Source: Flavobacteriaceae bacterium UBA980 (GTDB lineage Bacteria; Bacteroidota; Bacteroidia; Flavobacteriales; Flavobacteriaceae). Taken from it: a stretch of DNA of 14,465 bases. The translations under genes and the position numbers were made by a program. Positions 1-8,008 of the stretch are shown here, piece after piece. Position 1 is the first letter of the stretch. Every line of letters begins with the position of its first letter. The notes under the pieces are model-generated. The model did not search any database. It was not told where the DNA came from and saw nothing but the letters and a program-made list of their open reading frames with translations. The stretch is taken from assembly GCA_002292265.1 (NCBI GenBank), contig DBBQ01000035.1, positions 1-14,465 of the forward strand. The letters are read 5' to 3'.

Positions 1-1493
1 CCTGCTACTTTAAAATCCATATCTCCAAGGTGATCTTCATCTCCTAGAATATCGGATAATACAGCATATTTTTCGTCTTCCGTAATCAATCCCATTGCAA
101 TTCCAGAAACGGGCTTATTAATTTGAACTCCAGCATCCATCAAAGCCATGGTCCCTGCACAAACAGTGGCCATAGATGACGAACCATTAGATTCTAAAAC
201 CTCAGACACGACACGGATGGTATAGGGACTGTCCGCAGGTACTACTTTTTTCAATGCACGTTGTGCTAAGTTTCCGTGACCTACTTCACGTCTTGACGTT
301 CCGCGTAAGGGTCGTGCTTCACCTGTTGAAAAAGGTGGGAAGTTATAATGCAGATAGAAGCGTTCTTCTCCTTGCTCTGTCGGTAGATCGATGATATTGG
401 CTTCCCTGGATGTTCCAAGGGTTACTGTAGCTAAAGCTTGCGTTTCTCCCCGCGTAAAAATAGAAGAACCGTGTGCGGAAGGAAGGTAATCCACTTCACA
501 CCATATAGGTCGGATGTCTGTTGTTTTTCTTCCGTCTAAACGAACACCTTCATTCAATACTAAGTCACGAACTGCTTTCTTTTGTGCTTCTTTGGTGTAT
601 CGGGAGATTAACGCTCCTTTTTCTTCTAGCTCTTCTTCAGAAAACTTTGAGATGTAGTTTTCTTTGATTTCAGAGAATTGTTCAGAACGTTCTCCTTTGG
701 AGAGTGCTTTTTTAGCGATGTCATAAAAGCTCTGATAGGTAGCTTCTATGACTTCTTTTTGTAATTCTGCATCTGCATCTTCTTCTTCGTAGGTGCGGGT
801 TTCTTTTTTTCCTGCGGCTTCTGCTAAAGCAACTTGAGCACGAATTTGATCTTTAATTGCTTCGTGTCCAAAAGCGATTGCATCGAGCATTTCTTCCTCA
901 GAAATTTCATCAAATTCACCTTCAACCATGGCCACAGAATCTTCACTTGCACCAATCATAATGTCTATATCCGACCCAGCGAGTTGTTCTTTGCTGGGGT
1001 TTATAACAAACATTCCGTCTACGCGGGCTACACGTACTTCGGAGATAGGATATTCGAAAGGAATATCAGAAAGTTGAATCACTGTAGAAGCGGCTAAGCC
1101 TGCTAGCGAGTCGGGCATTACTTGGTCATCATGAGACATCAATTGGATCATGACTTGCGTCTCAGCGTGATAGTCACTAGGGAAAAGAGGGCGTAATACG
1201 CGATCCACCAATCGCATGGTGAGAACCTCTTGGTCACTAGGACGGGCTTCTCTTTTAAAGAACCCTCCTGGGAATCTTCCGGCTGCTGCAAATTTTTCGC
1301 GGTAATCTACTGTCAGGGGTAGAAAGTCTACTGGACTAGCAGTTCTAGCGGAAACTACTGTAGCTAGGAGCATACAGTTGCCCATTCGGACTACTACAGA
1401 CCCATCGGCTTGTTTGGCTAGTTTCCCCGTTTCTAGGGTAATGGTTCTTCCGTCTTCTAGACGGATTTCTTGGGTAAATGTTTTTGGAATCAT
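1..1493 (-). CDS. pnp: Polynucleotide phosphorylase (PNPase), 3' part cut off by the window edge
   Basis: PNPase is a trimeric cytoplasmic 3'-5' exoribonuclease that degrades RNA with phosphate and releases nucleoside diphosphates. About 497 codons are open from the ATG at 1493 to the window edge. They cover the first RNase PH-like core (with RPLFPSDYH and [15 protein letters not shown]), the helical linker, and most of the second core. The catalytic segment [15 protein letters not shown] lies at about residues 484-498, with the Asp pair corresponding to E. coli D486 and D492. The C-terminal KH and S1 RNA-binding domains would lie beyond position 1. The start at 1493 gives [10 protein letters not shown], typical of flavobacterial PNPases. 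An ATG 7 nt further upstream (1500) is in another frame. The gene follows rpsO by 85 bp on the same strand and is probably cotranscribed with it. The frame stays consistent from start to edge, so no frameshift is seen. Confidence 0.97.
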   Translation of the reverse strand, partial: MIPKTFTQEIRLEDGRTITLETGKLAKQADGSVVVRMGNCMLLATVVSARTASPVDFLPLTVDYREKFAAAGRFPGGFFKREARPSDQEVLTMRLVDRVLRPLFPSDYHAETQVMIQLMSHDDQVMPDSLAGLAASTVIQLSDIPFEYPISEVRVARVDGMFVINPSKEQLAGSDIDIMIGASEDSVAMVEGEFDEISEEEMLDAIAFGHEAIKDQIRAQVALAEAAGKKETRTYEEEDADAELQKEVIEATYQSFYDIAKKALSKGERSEQFSEIKENYISKFSEEELEEKGALISRYTKEAQKKAVRDLVLNEGVRLDGRKTTDIRPIWCEVDYLPSAHGSSIFTRGETQALATVTLGTSREANIIDLPTEQGEERFYLHYNFPPFSTGEARPLRGTSRREVGHGNLAQRALKKVVPADSPYTIRVVSEVLESNGSSSMATVCAGTMALMDAGVQINKPVSGIAMGLITEDEKYAVLSDILGDEDHLGDMDFKVA

Positions 1494-1540
1494 TTTTCAT
1501 TTTTTGGTTAAAACTTCTGTTGTGTGTTGTTGCAACCAAT

Positions 1541-1574
1541 GAAAACCAAGATTCAGTATAACTTTAGGGTTTTC
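1541..1574 (-). repeat. Inverted repeat in the rpsO-pnp intergenic region
   Basis: GAAAACC (1541-1547) and GGTTTTC (1568-1574) are perfect 7-bp inverted repeats around a 20-nt loop. Inside the loop, AAG (1548-1550) can also pair with CTT (1562-1564), leaving a small bulge. No T-run follows on the minus strand, so this does not look like an intrinsic terminator. It lies a few bases downstream of the rpsO stop, where E. coli carries the RNase III-processed hairpin used in PNPase autoregulation. A similar role here is inference only. Confidence 0.4.
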
Positions 1575-1578
1575 TGGA

Positions 1579-1848
1579 TTACTTACGTAAACCTAATTCT
1601 TTTACAATACTTCTATAACGCTCAATGTCTTTGGATTTTAAATAATCCAGGAGACTTCTGCGTTTTCCTACCAAACGAACCAAGGAACGTTCCGTGTTAA
1701 AATCTTTACGATTTGATTTTAGGTGATCCGATAAATGTTGAATTCGGTGGGTAAAGAGGGCGATTTGTCCCTCAGGTGAGCCTGTGTCTTTTTCAGACTT
1801 TCCGTGCTTTTTAAAGATACTTTCTGTAACTTCTTTTGAATTGTACAT
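1579..1848 (-). CDS. rpsO: 30S ribosomal protein S15
   Basis: S15 is a primary 16S rRNA-binding protein of the small-subunit platform. The 89-residue product has the family's usual length. It shows the conserved DTGSPEGQIALFTHRI block (about residues 21-36), the helix with LSDHLKSNRKDF, and the basic RLVGKRRSLLDYLK segment that contacts 16S rRNA. The ATG at 1848 gives the expected N-terminus, MYNSKEVTESIF. The gene leads a likely rpsO-pnp operon. It has its own promoter with both boxes about 50 nt upstream, and an AT-rich leader that begins with a small hairpin. In many bacteria S15 represses its own translation through the mRNA leader, so this leader is a candidate site for that, though no known S15-binding fold was recognised. 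Confidence 0.98.
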   Translation of the reverse strand: MYNSKEVTESIFKKHGKSEKDTGSPEGQIALFTHRIQHLSDHLKSNRKDFNTERSLVRLVGKRRSLLDYLKSKDIERYRSIVKELGLRK

Positions 1849-1880
1849 GCCAATATTAATTTTAATGATTTTTATGTATT

Positions 1881-1893
1881 CGTTATTTTAACG
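1881..1893 (-). promoter_or_regulatory. Small hairpin at the predicted 5' end of the rpsO mRNA
   Basis: On the minus strand the sequence reads CGTTA-AAA-TAACG, a 5-bp stem with a 3-nt loop. It starts 5 nt downstream of the rpsO -7 box, so it should sit within a base or two of the transcription start. It could protect the 5' end or form part of an S15-responsive leader. The stem is short and its role is inference. Confidence 0.4.
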
Positions 1894-1898
1894 AGCGG

Positions 1899-1928
1899 CA
1901 AATATACAATTAAAGAAATGTAAACCAA
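1899..1928 (-). promoter_or_regulatory. Bacteroidota-type promoter for rpsO(-pnp)
   Basis: Read on the minus strand, TTG (1928-1926), a 19-nt spacer, and TATATTTG (1906-1899) match the TTTG/TTG-N19-21-TAnnTTTG consensus of the primary sigma factor in Bacteroidota. Transcription should start near 1893-1895, giving a leader of about 45 nt before the rpsO ATG. This is the only promoter in the window where both boxes and the spacing fit. Confidence 0.75.
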
Positions 1929-1929
1929 T

Positions 1930-1957
1930 TAATTTCAATCAAATAAGGATGAAATTA
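1930..1957 (-). terminator. Weak AT-rich hairpin at the accD stop codon
   Basis: TAATTTCA (1930-1937) and TGAAATTA (1950-1957) form a perfect 8-bp inverted repeat around a 12-nt loop. On the minus strand it begins at the accD TAA stop and ends just upstream of the rpsO promoter. The stem is AT-rich and there is no clear T-run, so it is at best a weak terminator or a 3'-end stabiliser for accD mRNA. Confidence 0.3.
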
Positions 1958-2812
1958 TTTTCGAACAGGCTGATTTAGAATTAAATCGATATACAAATTG
2001 ATTTTATCTTTGAGGTCATTTCGATGTGAGATAAAGTCTAAAAAGCCTTTTTCCAATTGAAATTCACTAGTTTGGAAGCCCTCGGGCAATTCTTTTCCCG
2101 TGGTGTCTTTCACCACTCGGGGTCCTGCAAACGCGATCAAGGCTTTTGGTTCTGCGATATTGATGTCCCCTAACATCGCGTAGGATGCGGTAGTTCCTCC
2201 TGTAGTGGGATCCGTACAGAGAGAAATGTAGGGTAATTTTGCTTCGGCGAGCTGCGCTAATTTGGCTGAGGTTTTGGCCATTTGCATCAAGGAGGTTGCC
2301 GATTCCATCATCCGTGCCCCTCCTGATTTGGAAATAATGACCAAAGGGAGTTTGTGTTTGATTGCATAGTCCGTGGCACGAGCAATTTTCTCTCCCACTA
2401 CAGACCCCATAGAACCTCCTATAAAACGAAAGTCCATACTGGCAAGGACTAGTTTTTTACTTTTGGAAGGGCCTACTGCTGTTCGTATGGCGTCATGAAG
2501 CCCCGTTTTTTGATAAGCGTCCTTGAGACGGTTGCTGTATTTTTTGGAGTCTTCGAACTTTAAAAAATCCTTGGATTTTAGTTTCTCATTGAGTTCTACA
2601 AATTCGTTGTCATCAAAAAGAATTTCAAAGTACTCCTTGCTGCCAATGTGAACATGGTAGTCGTCTTCTGGACTGACATATTTATTTTCAGCGAGTTCTT
2701 TGGCTTCAATAATTTTACCCGTAGGGGTTTGATACCATAGTCCTTTGGGAATGTCCTTTTTTTCTTCCGTCTTGGTATGAATCCCTTTTTCGCTTCTTTT
2801 AAACCAACTCAT
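1955..2812 (-). CDS. accD: Acetyl-CoA carboxylase carboxyltransferase, beta subunit
   Basis: AccD pairs with AccA to form the carboxyltransferase that moves the carboxyl group from biotin to acetyl-CoA, making malonyl-CoA for fatty acid synthesis. The 285-residue product has a crotonase-like fold with conserved [56 protein letters not shown] and FAGPRVV blocks. The N-terminal zinc ribbon of E. coli AccD (four Cys) is recognisable as sequence, but every Cys is replaced: TPTG at 29-32 stands for CDSCG, and S47 and D50 replace the second pair. From memory this loss is shared by related flavobacterial AccDs, so it is not decay. AAAAGGG lies 4 nt before the ATG and may serve as a ribosome binding site. 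The gene follows fbaA by 36 bp and is likely cotranscribed with it. Confidence 0.95.
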   Translation of the reverse strand: MSWFKRSEKGIHTKTEEKKDIPKGLWYQTPTGKIIEAKELAENKYVSPEDDYHVHIGSKEYFEILFDDNEFVELNEKLKSKDFLKFEDSKKYSNRLKDAYQKTGLHDAIRTAVGPSKSKKLVLASMDFRFIGGSMGSVVGEKIARATDYAIKHKLPLVIISKSGGARMMESATSLMQMAKTSAKLAQLAEAKLPYISLCTDPTTGGTTASYAMLGDINIAEPKALIAFAGPRVVKDTTGKELPEGFQTSEFQLEKGFLDFISHRNDLKDKINLYIDLILNQPVRK

Positions 2813-2848
2813 ATGTCCCTTTTAATCAATGATAAAAATAAATGAAAA

Positions 2849-3916
2849 TTAGAGCGTATTTACATTATTTAAGTCTTCAAACGCCTTTTTTAAACGCGTT
2901 TTAAACGTTTCTTCACCCAGGCGAAGCCACTTTCTGGGATCGTAGTGTTTTTTGTTAGGTTGGTCAGCGCCTTCGGGATTTCCGATTTGGTTTCTAAGGT
3001 ACTCTACCTGGTCATTCATATAATCTCGAATTCCTTCTGTAAAGGCAAATTGAAGGTCGGTATCAATGTTCATTTTGATTACGCCATAGCCTATAGATTC
3101 CTCAATTTCTGCTTGGGTAGATCCAGAACCGCCGTGGAAAACAAAGTCAACCGTGTTTTTTGGAAGTTGGTATTTATCTGAAATATACTCTTGAGAATTC
3201 TTCAGAATTTTAGGCGTTAGTTTAACATTCCCCGGTTTGTAAACTCCGTGAACATTTCCAAAGGCTGCCGCTACAGTAAATTGCGAACTTACCTTGCTCA
3301 ATTCTTCAAAAGCGTAGGCTACTTCTTCGGGTTGGGTGTAAAGTTTAGAAGCATCTACATCGCTATTGTCCACACCGTCTTCTTCTCCTCCGGTAATTCC
3401 CAATTCGATTTCTAAAGTCATTTCCATCTTGGACATGCGCTCTAGATAGCTTTTACAAATGCTGATATTTTCTTCTATGGGTTCTTCGGAAAGATCAATC
3501 ATGTGCGAGCTGAACAAAGACTTACCGTGTTGTTGGTAGTAAGTTTCGCTAGCGTCTAACAATCCATCAATCCACGGGAGAAGATTTTTTGCACAATGGT
3601 CAGTATGTAAAATAACGGAAGCTCCATAGGCTTCTGCCAGTTCGTGAACATGTTTTGCTCCAGCAATGGCTCCTGCAATAGCTGCTTTTTGGTTTTCGTT
3701 TGAAAGGCCTTTTCCAGCATTAAATTGAGCGCCTCCATTAGAAAATTGAATAATTACTGGGCTGTTTAAAGTAGCAGCGGTTTCCAACACAGCATTGATG
3801 CTGTTACTGCCAATTACATTTACTGCGGGAAGGGCAAAAGCTTTTGCTTTGGCAAGTTTAAAGACTTCTTGCAGTTGGGTTCCAGTGAGTACACCAGAAG
3901 GGATAGAATGATTCAT
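2849..3916 (-). CDS. fbaA: Class II fructose-bisphosphate aldolase
   Basis: This zinc-dependent aldolase of glycolysis and gluconeogenesis interconverts fructose 1,6-bisphosphate with dihydroxyacetone phosphate and glyceraldehyde 3-phosphate. The 355-residue product closely resembles E. coli FbaA along its whole length. It has HTDHC at 104-108 (catalytic D106 and zinc ligand H107, matching E. coli D109 and H110), GGEEDGVDN near 177-184, GNVHGVYKPGN with zinc ligand H223, VFHGGSGS with H261, and the MNIDTD phosphate-binding motif near 282-287. The frame also has a TTG at 3919, but the ATG at 3916 (MNHSIPSGVLTG) is the better start. The gene sits 39 bp downstream of tamL and upstream of accD. 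A TAnnTTTG box just before the start suggests its own promoter. Confidence 0.96.
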   Translation of the reverse strand: MNHSIPSGVLTGTQLQEVFKLAKAKAFALPAVNVIGSNSINAVLETAATLNSPVIIQFSNGGAQFNAGKGLSNENQKAAIAGAIAGAKHVHELAEAYGASVILHTDHCAKNLLPWIDGLLDASETYYQQHGKSLFSSHMIDLSEEPIEENISICKSYLERMSKMEMTLEIELGITGGEEDGVDNSDVDASKLYTQPEEVAYAFEELSKVSSQFTVAAAFGNVHGVYKPGNVKLTPKILKNSQEYISDKYQLPKNTVDFVFHGGSGSTQAEIEESIGYGVIKMNIDTDLQFAFTEGIRDYMNDQVEYLRNQIGNPEGADQPNKKHYDPRKWLRLGEETFKTRLKKAFEDLNNVNTL

Positions 3917-3932
3917 CAATTTTGGTTTGATG

Positions 3933-3940
3933 CAAAAATA
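3933..3940 (-). promoter_or_regulatory. Candidate -7 box for fbaA-accD
   Basis: TATTTTTG on the minus strand matches TAnnTTTG exactly and ends 16 nt before the fbaA ATG. No TTG lies at the expected distance upstream, so only half of the promoter is visible. If used, the leader would be about 10 nt. Confidence 0.35.
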
Positions 3941-3955
3941 GAAACTATTTTGATT

Positions 3956-6508
3956 TTAGAATGGATAATTGATTCCGATATTAAAAACGGCGTTTTTAAA
4001 ATTGTATTCCGCCCACCAGCGTTGCTCTAAGGGAAGCGCTGGATTATAGGTTTTGAAACCCGTATCAAAGCGGAAGACAAAAAAATCAAAATCATAACGC
4101 AGTCCAAATCCTGAGCCAATAGCAATTTCAGAGAGGTCTTCCAAACCTTCAAATTTCATTTTTGGATCTTCGATATCATCCCATAGGTTCCACACATTTC
4201 CCAAATCGATAAAGAGCCCTCCTTTCAAAGGACCTGTAATGGGAAAACGATATTCCAGATTAAAGGCCAACTTAAAATTAGCTTCGTTAAATTCATTGAT
4301 GTTACTACTGATACCGGGACCTAGTTTATAGGCTTTCCAAGCTCTGTTGTCATTTGCTCCCCCTGAGAAATACGATCGGGCAAAAGGGATGTTCGTAGCA
4401 TTTCCAAAAGGCAAAGCGATTCCTGTAAAGGCGTGAAATGCAAAGACCCGCTCCCTGCCTAACGACCAGTGCTTAATGTAATCTAACTCCGTCTTAATGT
4501 ATTGGGAGGGGCTCACTCCGCCTAGAATATTTTGACCCAACTCATTTTGATTGGAATTAATAGTTTTTAAAAATTGGTTTAAAAGAGTACCTACCCAATC
4601 CAATTTCCATCTCAGTTGATAAAAGGTGTTGTCAAAAATGCTTTCTTGACTATTGAAGTTCATACTGAACGAGGATCCCAAGATTAGGTTGTTTGCCGTA
4701 AGTCGGTCTAGGCGTTCTTTGACGGTATTCACCGTTTTAAAAGCTTCATCTTCTATGTCTAGAGGTGTTTCATTATTGAGTACAGCGGCAATAAATTGGC
4801 TTGTCCCCTCTGGAATCACTAAATTTCCTGAAGAATCTAAGCTGTTTGGATCCGTATTGTAGTCTAGTGCAATTCGATTTAAGCGGTCGTAGGAGTTTCG
4901 ATAAACATTAAAGTAGTTGGATAAATTTCTGTTGTTTACAAATTCGAGATCGATCCATTTGAACTGTATTCTTTTTCTCTCTTTGGGTTGCCAATCAAAC
5001 TGATAGGTCCCTTTAAAAAACTGCTTGTCCAAACCAATGTTTTCTTGAAGACTGGTTCCCAATATGAGCTCAGTTTTTGGTGCCATGGTGGGAGGTATCC
5101 AGTCTTTTTTACTAAAAGGGAGAAGCAGTCGGGGAACACTTAATTTAACATCTGCTCCAAGTTCAAAAAGATTAAAAAATTGATCCCCACTCTGGGCAAT
5201 GTCTCTAGAGGCTCCCAGGGTATTTTTTAGATTTACCTCCAAAAGCTCTGCCCCTCGGAATACATTTCGTATTCCCAAACCACCGCCCAAACCAATACCA
5301 AAATCTTGAATATTCGAATGCGATAAATCCAGATCAAACCCCAATGAAAATCGCTCCCTTGGAGTCAATAAAATTGTAGCCTTCAATGCCTCTTTTTCTC
5401 CAGCTATTGGGGTGTAATTGATGCTGGGATATTTAAAATTTTTCAGATTGGTAAAATAACGGTAGGTTAAATTTCGATCTTCATCACTGTACAAATCTTC
5501 AAGTTGAATTGAAATCCCAGAGTGGATCGCCTTGGGACGATATTTTAGAGCCCCTTTACTGAAAAGTGTGATGTCTTTAAAAGCCAATGAATCGGTAAAT
5601 TGAGAAAGGCTAGTTTCAGAATCCAAATTATCAATATATACGTCAATATCCTTGATTTTGAATTGGGTATAGGGAATTTTTACAAGTGTATCATTGATCC
5701 GTTGTTGGATGTCTTCGATTCTAATGGTAACGGGTATCTTTAAATCTTTTCCCGTACTGTCTATGGCTGCGGTAAACTGGATACTGTTTTGTTGAAAATT
5801 ATAAATCCCATTGTTTCTAAAAAGTAAAAACAAGCGTTCTCTTTCCTCTTCAAATTTGTTGATTTCAAAAGGGGCGCCTTCTTGAATGATTTGATCTTCT
5901 CGGTTTTCTACATACAAGCGTTCAAGTTGGGAGGATTCTATTGCAGCGGTGATGTAATCAATAAGGTATTTTTTGTTCGGCTGGATTTGGTATTTTAAAA
6001 CGAGCTTTTGGCTTTCGATTTCTTCGGTATTACTAATGACTTCAACATCGTAATATCCCAAATTTTTATAGTATTGAACGATTCTTTTTTTGGAAACTTC
6101 GACTGCCGTACTGTCCAAAACTGCTGGAGGCTCTCCTGTTTTTTTTAGCCATGCATTAAATTTTTCTCCGTACGTGCTCAAAGCATCAATTTGCTTTTGT
6201 GAAATCCACTTTTCCAAACGTTTTTGTCTGTTTTTCTTTTTCTTGAGCCATTTTTCAAACTGGCCCTTGGGATCTGGGTGTGCTGTTTCATAAAGAATTT
6301 TCCCTACAGGAATTCCTAGAAACTTTTTATTTGAAGGAGTGGTGATAATAAAGTTTACCGGATTATTTTTTGACAAACGCCCGGCTTCATAGACTTCGTT
6401 GCGTTCGATAGTAGGGCTTTGATTTTTAAATGCACGTGTACCAGAACAAGCACCCAAAATTAGGCTGATGACAAGGAGAATGATTAATTTTGTAAGGAGG
6501 CGATACAC
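3956..6508 (-). CDS. tamL: TamL, lipoprotein TamA-like Omp85 outer membrane protein
   Basis: Omp85-family proteins insert or export proteins at the outer membrane; TamL is the Bacteroidota version of TamA that carries a lipid anchor. The 850-residue product starts with a lipoprotein signal peptide and lipobox LGAC (modified Cys21). Then come POTRA-like segments (about 130-370, including RIVQYYKNLGYYDVEV) and a C-terminal beta-barrel ending in Phe850 (GINYPF). SYFSGGANDNRAWKAYKLGPG, with R722, fits the conserved Omp85 loop-6 arginine motif. The start is GTG at 6508: an in-frame stop lies four codons upstream, and the signal peptide requires this start. The gene is divergent from an RNA methyltransferase. 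No tamB is adjacent in this window. BamA is the alternative, but the Cys anchor and the short POTRA region favour TamL. Confidence 0.85.
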   Translation of the reverse strand: MYRLLTKLIILLVISLILGACSGTRAFKNQSPTIERNEVYEAGRLSKNNPVNFIITTPSNKKFLGIPVGKILYETAHPDPKGQFEKWLKKKKNRQKRLEKWISQKQIDALSTYGEKFNAWLKKTGEPPAVLDSTAVEVSKKRIVQYYKNLGYYDVEVISNTEEIESQKLVLKYQIQPNKKYLIDYITAAIESSQLERLYVENREDQIIQEGAPFEINKFEEERERLFLLFRNNGIYNFQQNSIQFTAAIDSTGKDLKIPVTIRIEDIQQRINDTLVKIPYTQFKIKDIDVYIDNLDSETSLSQFTDSLAFKDITLFSKGALKYRPKAIHSGISIQLEDLYSDEDRNLTYRYFTNLKNFKYPSINYTPIAGEKEALKATILLTPRERFSLGFDLDLSHSNIQDFGIGLGGGLGIRNVFRGAELLEVNLKNTLGASRDIAQSGDQFFNLFELGADVKLSVPRLLLPFSKKDWIPPTMAPKTELILGTSLQENIGLDKQFFKGTYQFDWQPKERKRIQFKWIDLEFVNNRNLSNYFNVYRNSYDRLNRIALDYNTDPNSLDSSGNLVIPEGTSQFIAAVLNNETPLDIEDEAFKTVNTVKERLDRLTANNLILGSSFSMNFNSQESIFDNTFYQLRWKLDWVGTLLNQFLKTINSNQNELGQNILGGVSPSQYIKTELDYIKHWSLGRERVFAFHAFTGIALPFGNATNIPFARSYFSGGANDNRAWKAYKLGPGISSNINEFNEANFKLAFNLEYRFPITGPLKGGLFIDLGNVWNLWDDIEDPKMKFEGLEDLSEIAIGSGFGLRYDFDFFVFRFDTGFKTYNPALPLEQRWWAEYNFKNAVFNIGINYPF

Positions 6509-6526
6509 GAAACTTGTTTATAGCTT

Positions 6527-6534
6527 CAAAAATA
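6527..6534 (-). promoter_or_regulatory. Candidate -7 box for tamL
   Basis: TATTTTTG on the minus strand matches TAnnTTTG exactly, 18 nt before the GTG start of tamL in the 36-bp divergent gap. The nearest upstream TTG is 25 nt away, longer than the usual 19-21, so the -33 element is uncertain. For the divergent plus-strand gene, TAATTTTG at 6485-6492 is a weaker candidate that lies inside tamL. Confidence 0.4.
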
Positions 6535-6544
6535 AGTCATTTTT

Positions 6545-7285
6545 ATGGTCAGTAAGAGTCAACAGAAACAAATCCTCCAATTAAAACAAAAAAAGTACCG
6601 ACAGAAGTTCGGTCTTTTTGTCGCTGAGGGGACTAAAGTTGTAGAAGAATTGCTCGCCTCAAATTGGAAATATAATTCTTTATTTTCCCAGAAAGACCAC
6701 TTTCATCCCCAAGCCATTCCCGTGGATTTGAAAACCATGAAGCAGATTACTCATTTTAAAACTCCGAGTCCTTTTTTGGGTGTTTTTGAGATTCCTGAAC
6801 CTCCTATTGTTCCACCTTCACCCATTACCCTTGCTGTGGACGGAATAGGAGATCCTGGAAATTTAGGAACCATCCTCCGTCTTTGTGATTGGTTTGGAGT
6901 GGATGAATTGATTTGTAGTGCAGAAACCGTAGATTGTTTTAATCCCAAAGTGGTACAGGCTTCCATGGGTTCTATCGCACGGGTTTCTTGTCGTTATGAA
7001 ACGAATCTGGCATCCTGTCTCACAGCTTTAGAAAAACCTATATTTGGTGCTGATGGCACAGGGAAATCCTTGTATCAGACCCAACTCCCTATAGCAGCAA
7101 CTTATGTTTTTGGAAGCGAATCGCATGGCCTTTCAAAGGTTGTAAATGGACTACTAGAGGCCAAAATAGCAATACCTAACTTACGCTCCGGTCAGGGGGC
7201 TGAGAGTTTAAATGTCGCCACGGCAACAGCTATCTTTTTGAGTGAAATTTTTAGAGGGGCACAATCATTCAAAGGTGATGATTAG
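6545..7285 (+). CDS. SpoU (TrmH)-family RNA 2'-O-ribose methyltransferase
   Basis: SPOUT-fold enzymes methylate a ribose 2'-OH in tRNA or rRNA using S-adenosylmethionine bound in a C-terminal trefoil knot. The 246-residue product has an N-terminal substrate-binding region (KKYRQKFGLFVAEGTKVVEE, about 16-35) and all three SpoU motifs: DGIGDPGNLGTILR (99-112, with N106 and R112), VFGSESHGLS (188-197), and IPNLRSGQGAESLNVATATAIFL split across 210-232. The substrate is not determined: the FVAEGTKVVEE start resembles TsnR/RlmB-like rRNA methyltransferases, and the gene is distinct from rlmB at 13047. It is divergent from tamL, and its 3' end overlaps that of porT by 21 bp on the opposite strand. 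The ATG at 6545 gives the usual MVSKSQ start. Confidence 0.9.
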   Translation: MVSKSQQKQILQLKQKKYRQKFGLFVAEGTKVVEELLASNWKYNSLFSQKDHFHPQAIPVDLKTMKQITHFKTPSPFLGVFEIPEPPIVPPSPITLAVDGIGDPGNLGTILRLCDWFGVDELICSAETVDCFNPKVVQASMGSIARVSCRYETNLASCLTALEKPIFGADGTGKSLYQTQLPIAATYVFGSESHGLSKVVNGLLEAKIAIPNLRSGQGAESLNVATATAIFLSEIFRGAQSFKGDD

Positions 7286-8008
7286 CGATATGCCTCGGCT
7301 AAATATGTTTACAATATTCCTGGTCCATGGACTGTCTGGGGATGCATCGGGAATCAATTCGTTCTGAAAAGAAAAAATGCTGCGTAGTGACGGGGAAAAT
7401 TTAAAGTAATACAAATAAAATTCAAAGCCTAGCCCCAACTCGTAGTTTAAATTTTGGGACGTAGTTCTGAAGACATTACTTGCGTTGTCATCCGAATTTT
7501 TTTCATTGCTGGAAAGATTAAAATCAGTAGAAATTCCAGCTAAAAGAAAAGGACGGAAGTTATTAATTCTCTTGGTATTTATTTTTATGTAAAGCGGAAG
7601 GTGGATATAGGTTGATTTGACTTCTCGAAAACGATCTGATTCCCTAGTAAACTCCGGAAATTCAGGATAAACCAATTCTCTCTGATTGTAATAAAGTCCG
7701 GGCTCAAACCGCAAATTGAAGTACGTATTGATTCGCAAATCTCCGATAAGACCTACGTTAAAACCATTTTTTTGAATGACCTCAATGTCTTTGTATATCA
7801 GTTCTTTATAATAATTTGTGATGTATTCAAATTTAAAATCGTATTGATTGGTTCCCAAGAAATAACCATAGTGTACGGGTCTTTTGTCAAAATTGGGAAG
7901 ATTTATAATCCGTTCCTTGACCACAGGGTATTGAGCCTTTATTTTGTTTATTGACAAACAAAAAACAAGGCAAACGATAACACTAAAAAAGCTACGGTTT
8001 CTTCGCAA
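7265..8008 (-). CDS. porT: Type IX secretion / gliding protein PorT (SprT)
   Basis: PorT/SprT is a small predicted outer-membrane beta-barrel protein needed for type IX secretion in Bacteroidota. The 247-residue product has a signal peptide (MRRNRSFF, then a hydrophobic stretch, cleavage near KA-Q at 25/26). Alternating beta-strand sequence follows, with family blocks HYGYFLGTNQYDFKF, GFNVGLIGDLRINTYFNLRF, REVKSTYIHLPLYIK and ELGLGFEFYLYYFKFSPS. The start codon is TTG at 8008. No ATG is available near the N-terminus, an in-frame stop lies at 8027-8029, and the basic n-region fits this start. The start lies inside the last codons of ubiE (17-nt overlap), so translation is probably coupled. The ubiE-porT linkage also occurs, to my knowledge, in Flavobacterium. 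No other type IX genes are in this window. Confidence 0.88.
   Translation of the reverse strand: MRRNRSFFSVIVCLVFCLSINKIKAQYPVVKERIINLPNFDKRPVHYGYFLGTNQYDFKFEYITNYYKELIYKDIEVIQKNGFNVGLIGDLRINTYFNLRFEPGLYYNQRELVYPEFPEFTRESDRFREVKSTYIHLPLYIKINTKRINNFRPFLLAGISTDFNLSSNEKNSDDNASNVFRTTSQNLNYELGLGFEFYLYYFKFSPSLRSIFSFQNELIPDASPDSPWTRNIVNIFSRGISLIITFE

Noticed and set aside
1345..1539. 64-codon minus-strand frame using the ATG at 1500 near the pnp start
   Set aside because: It is out of frame with pnp and gives a basic, low-complexity peptide; the ATG at 1493 gives the conserved PNPase N-terminus.
3917..3919. TTG as the fbaA start codon
   Set aside because: An ATG follows immediately at 3916, and family alignment gives no reason for the extra residue.
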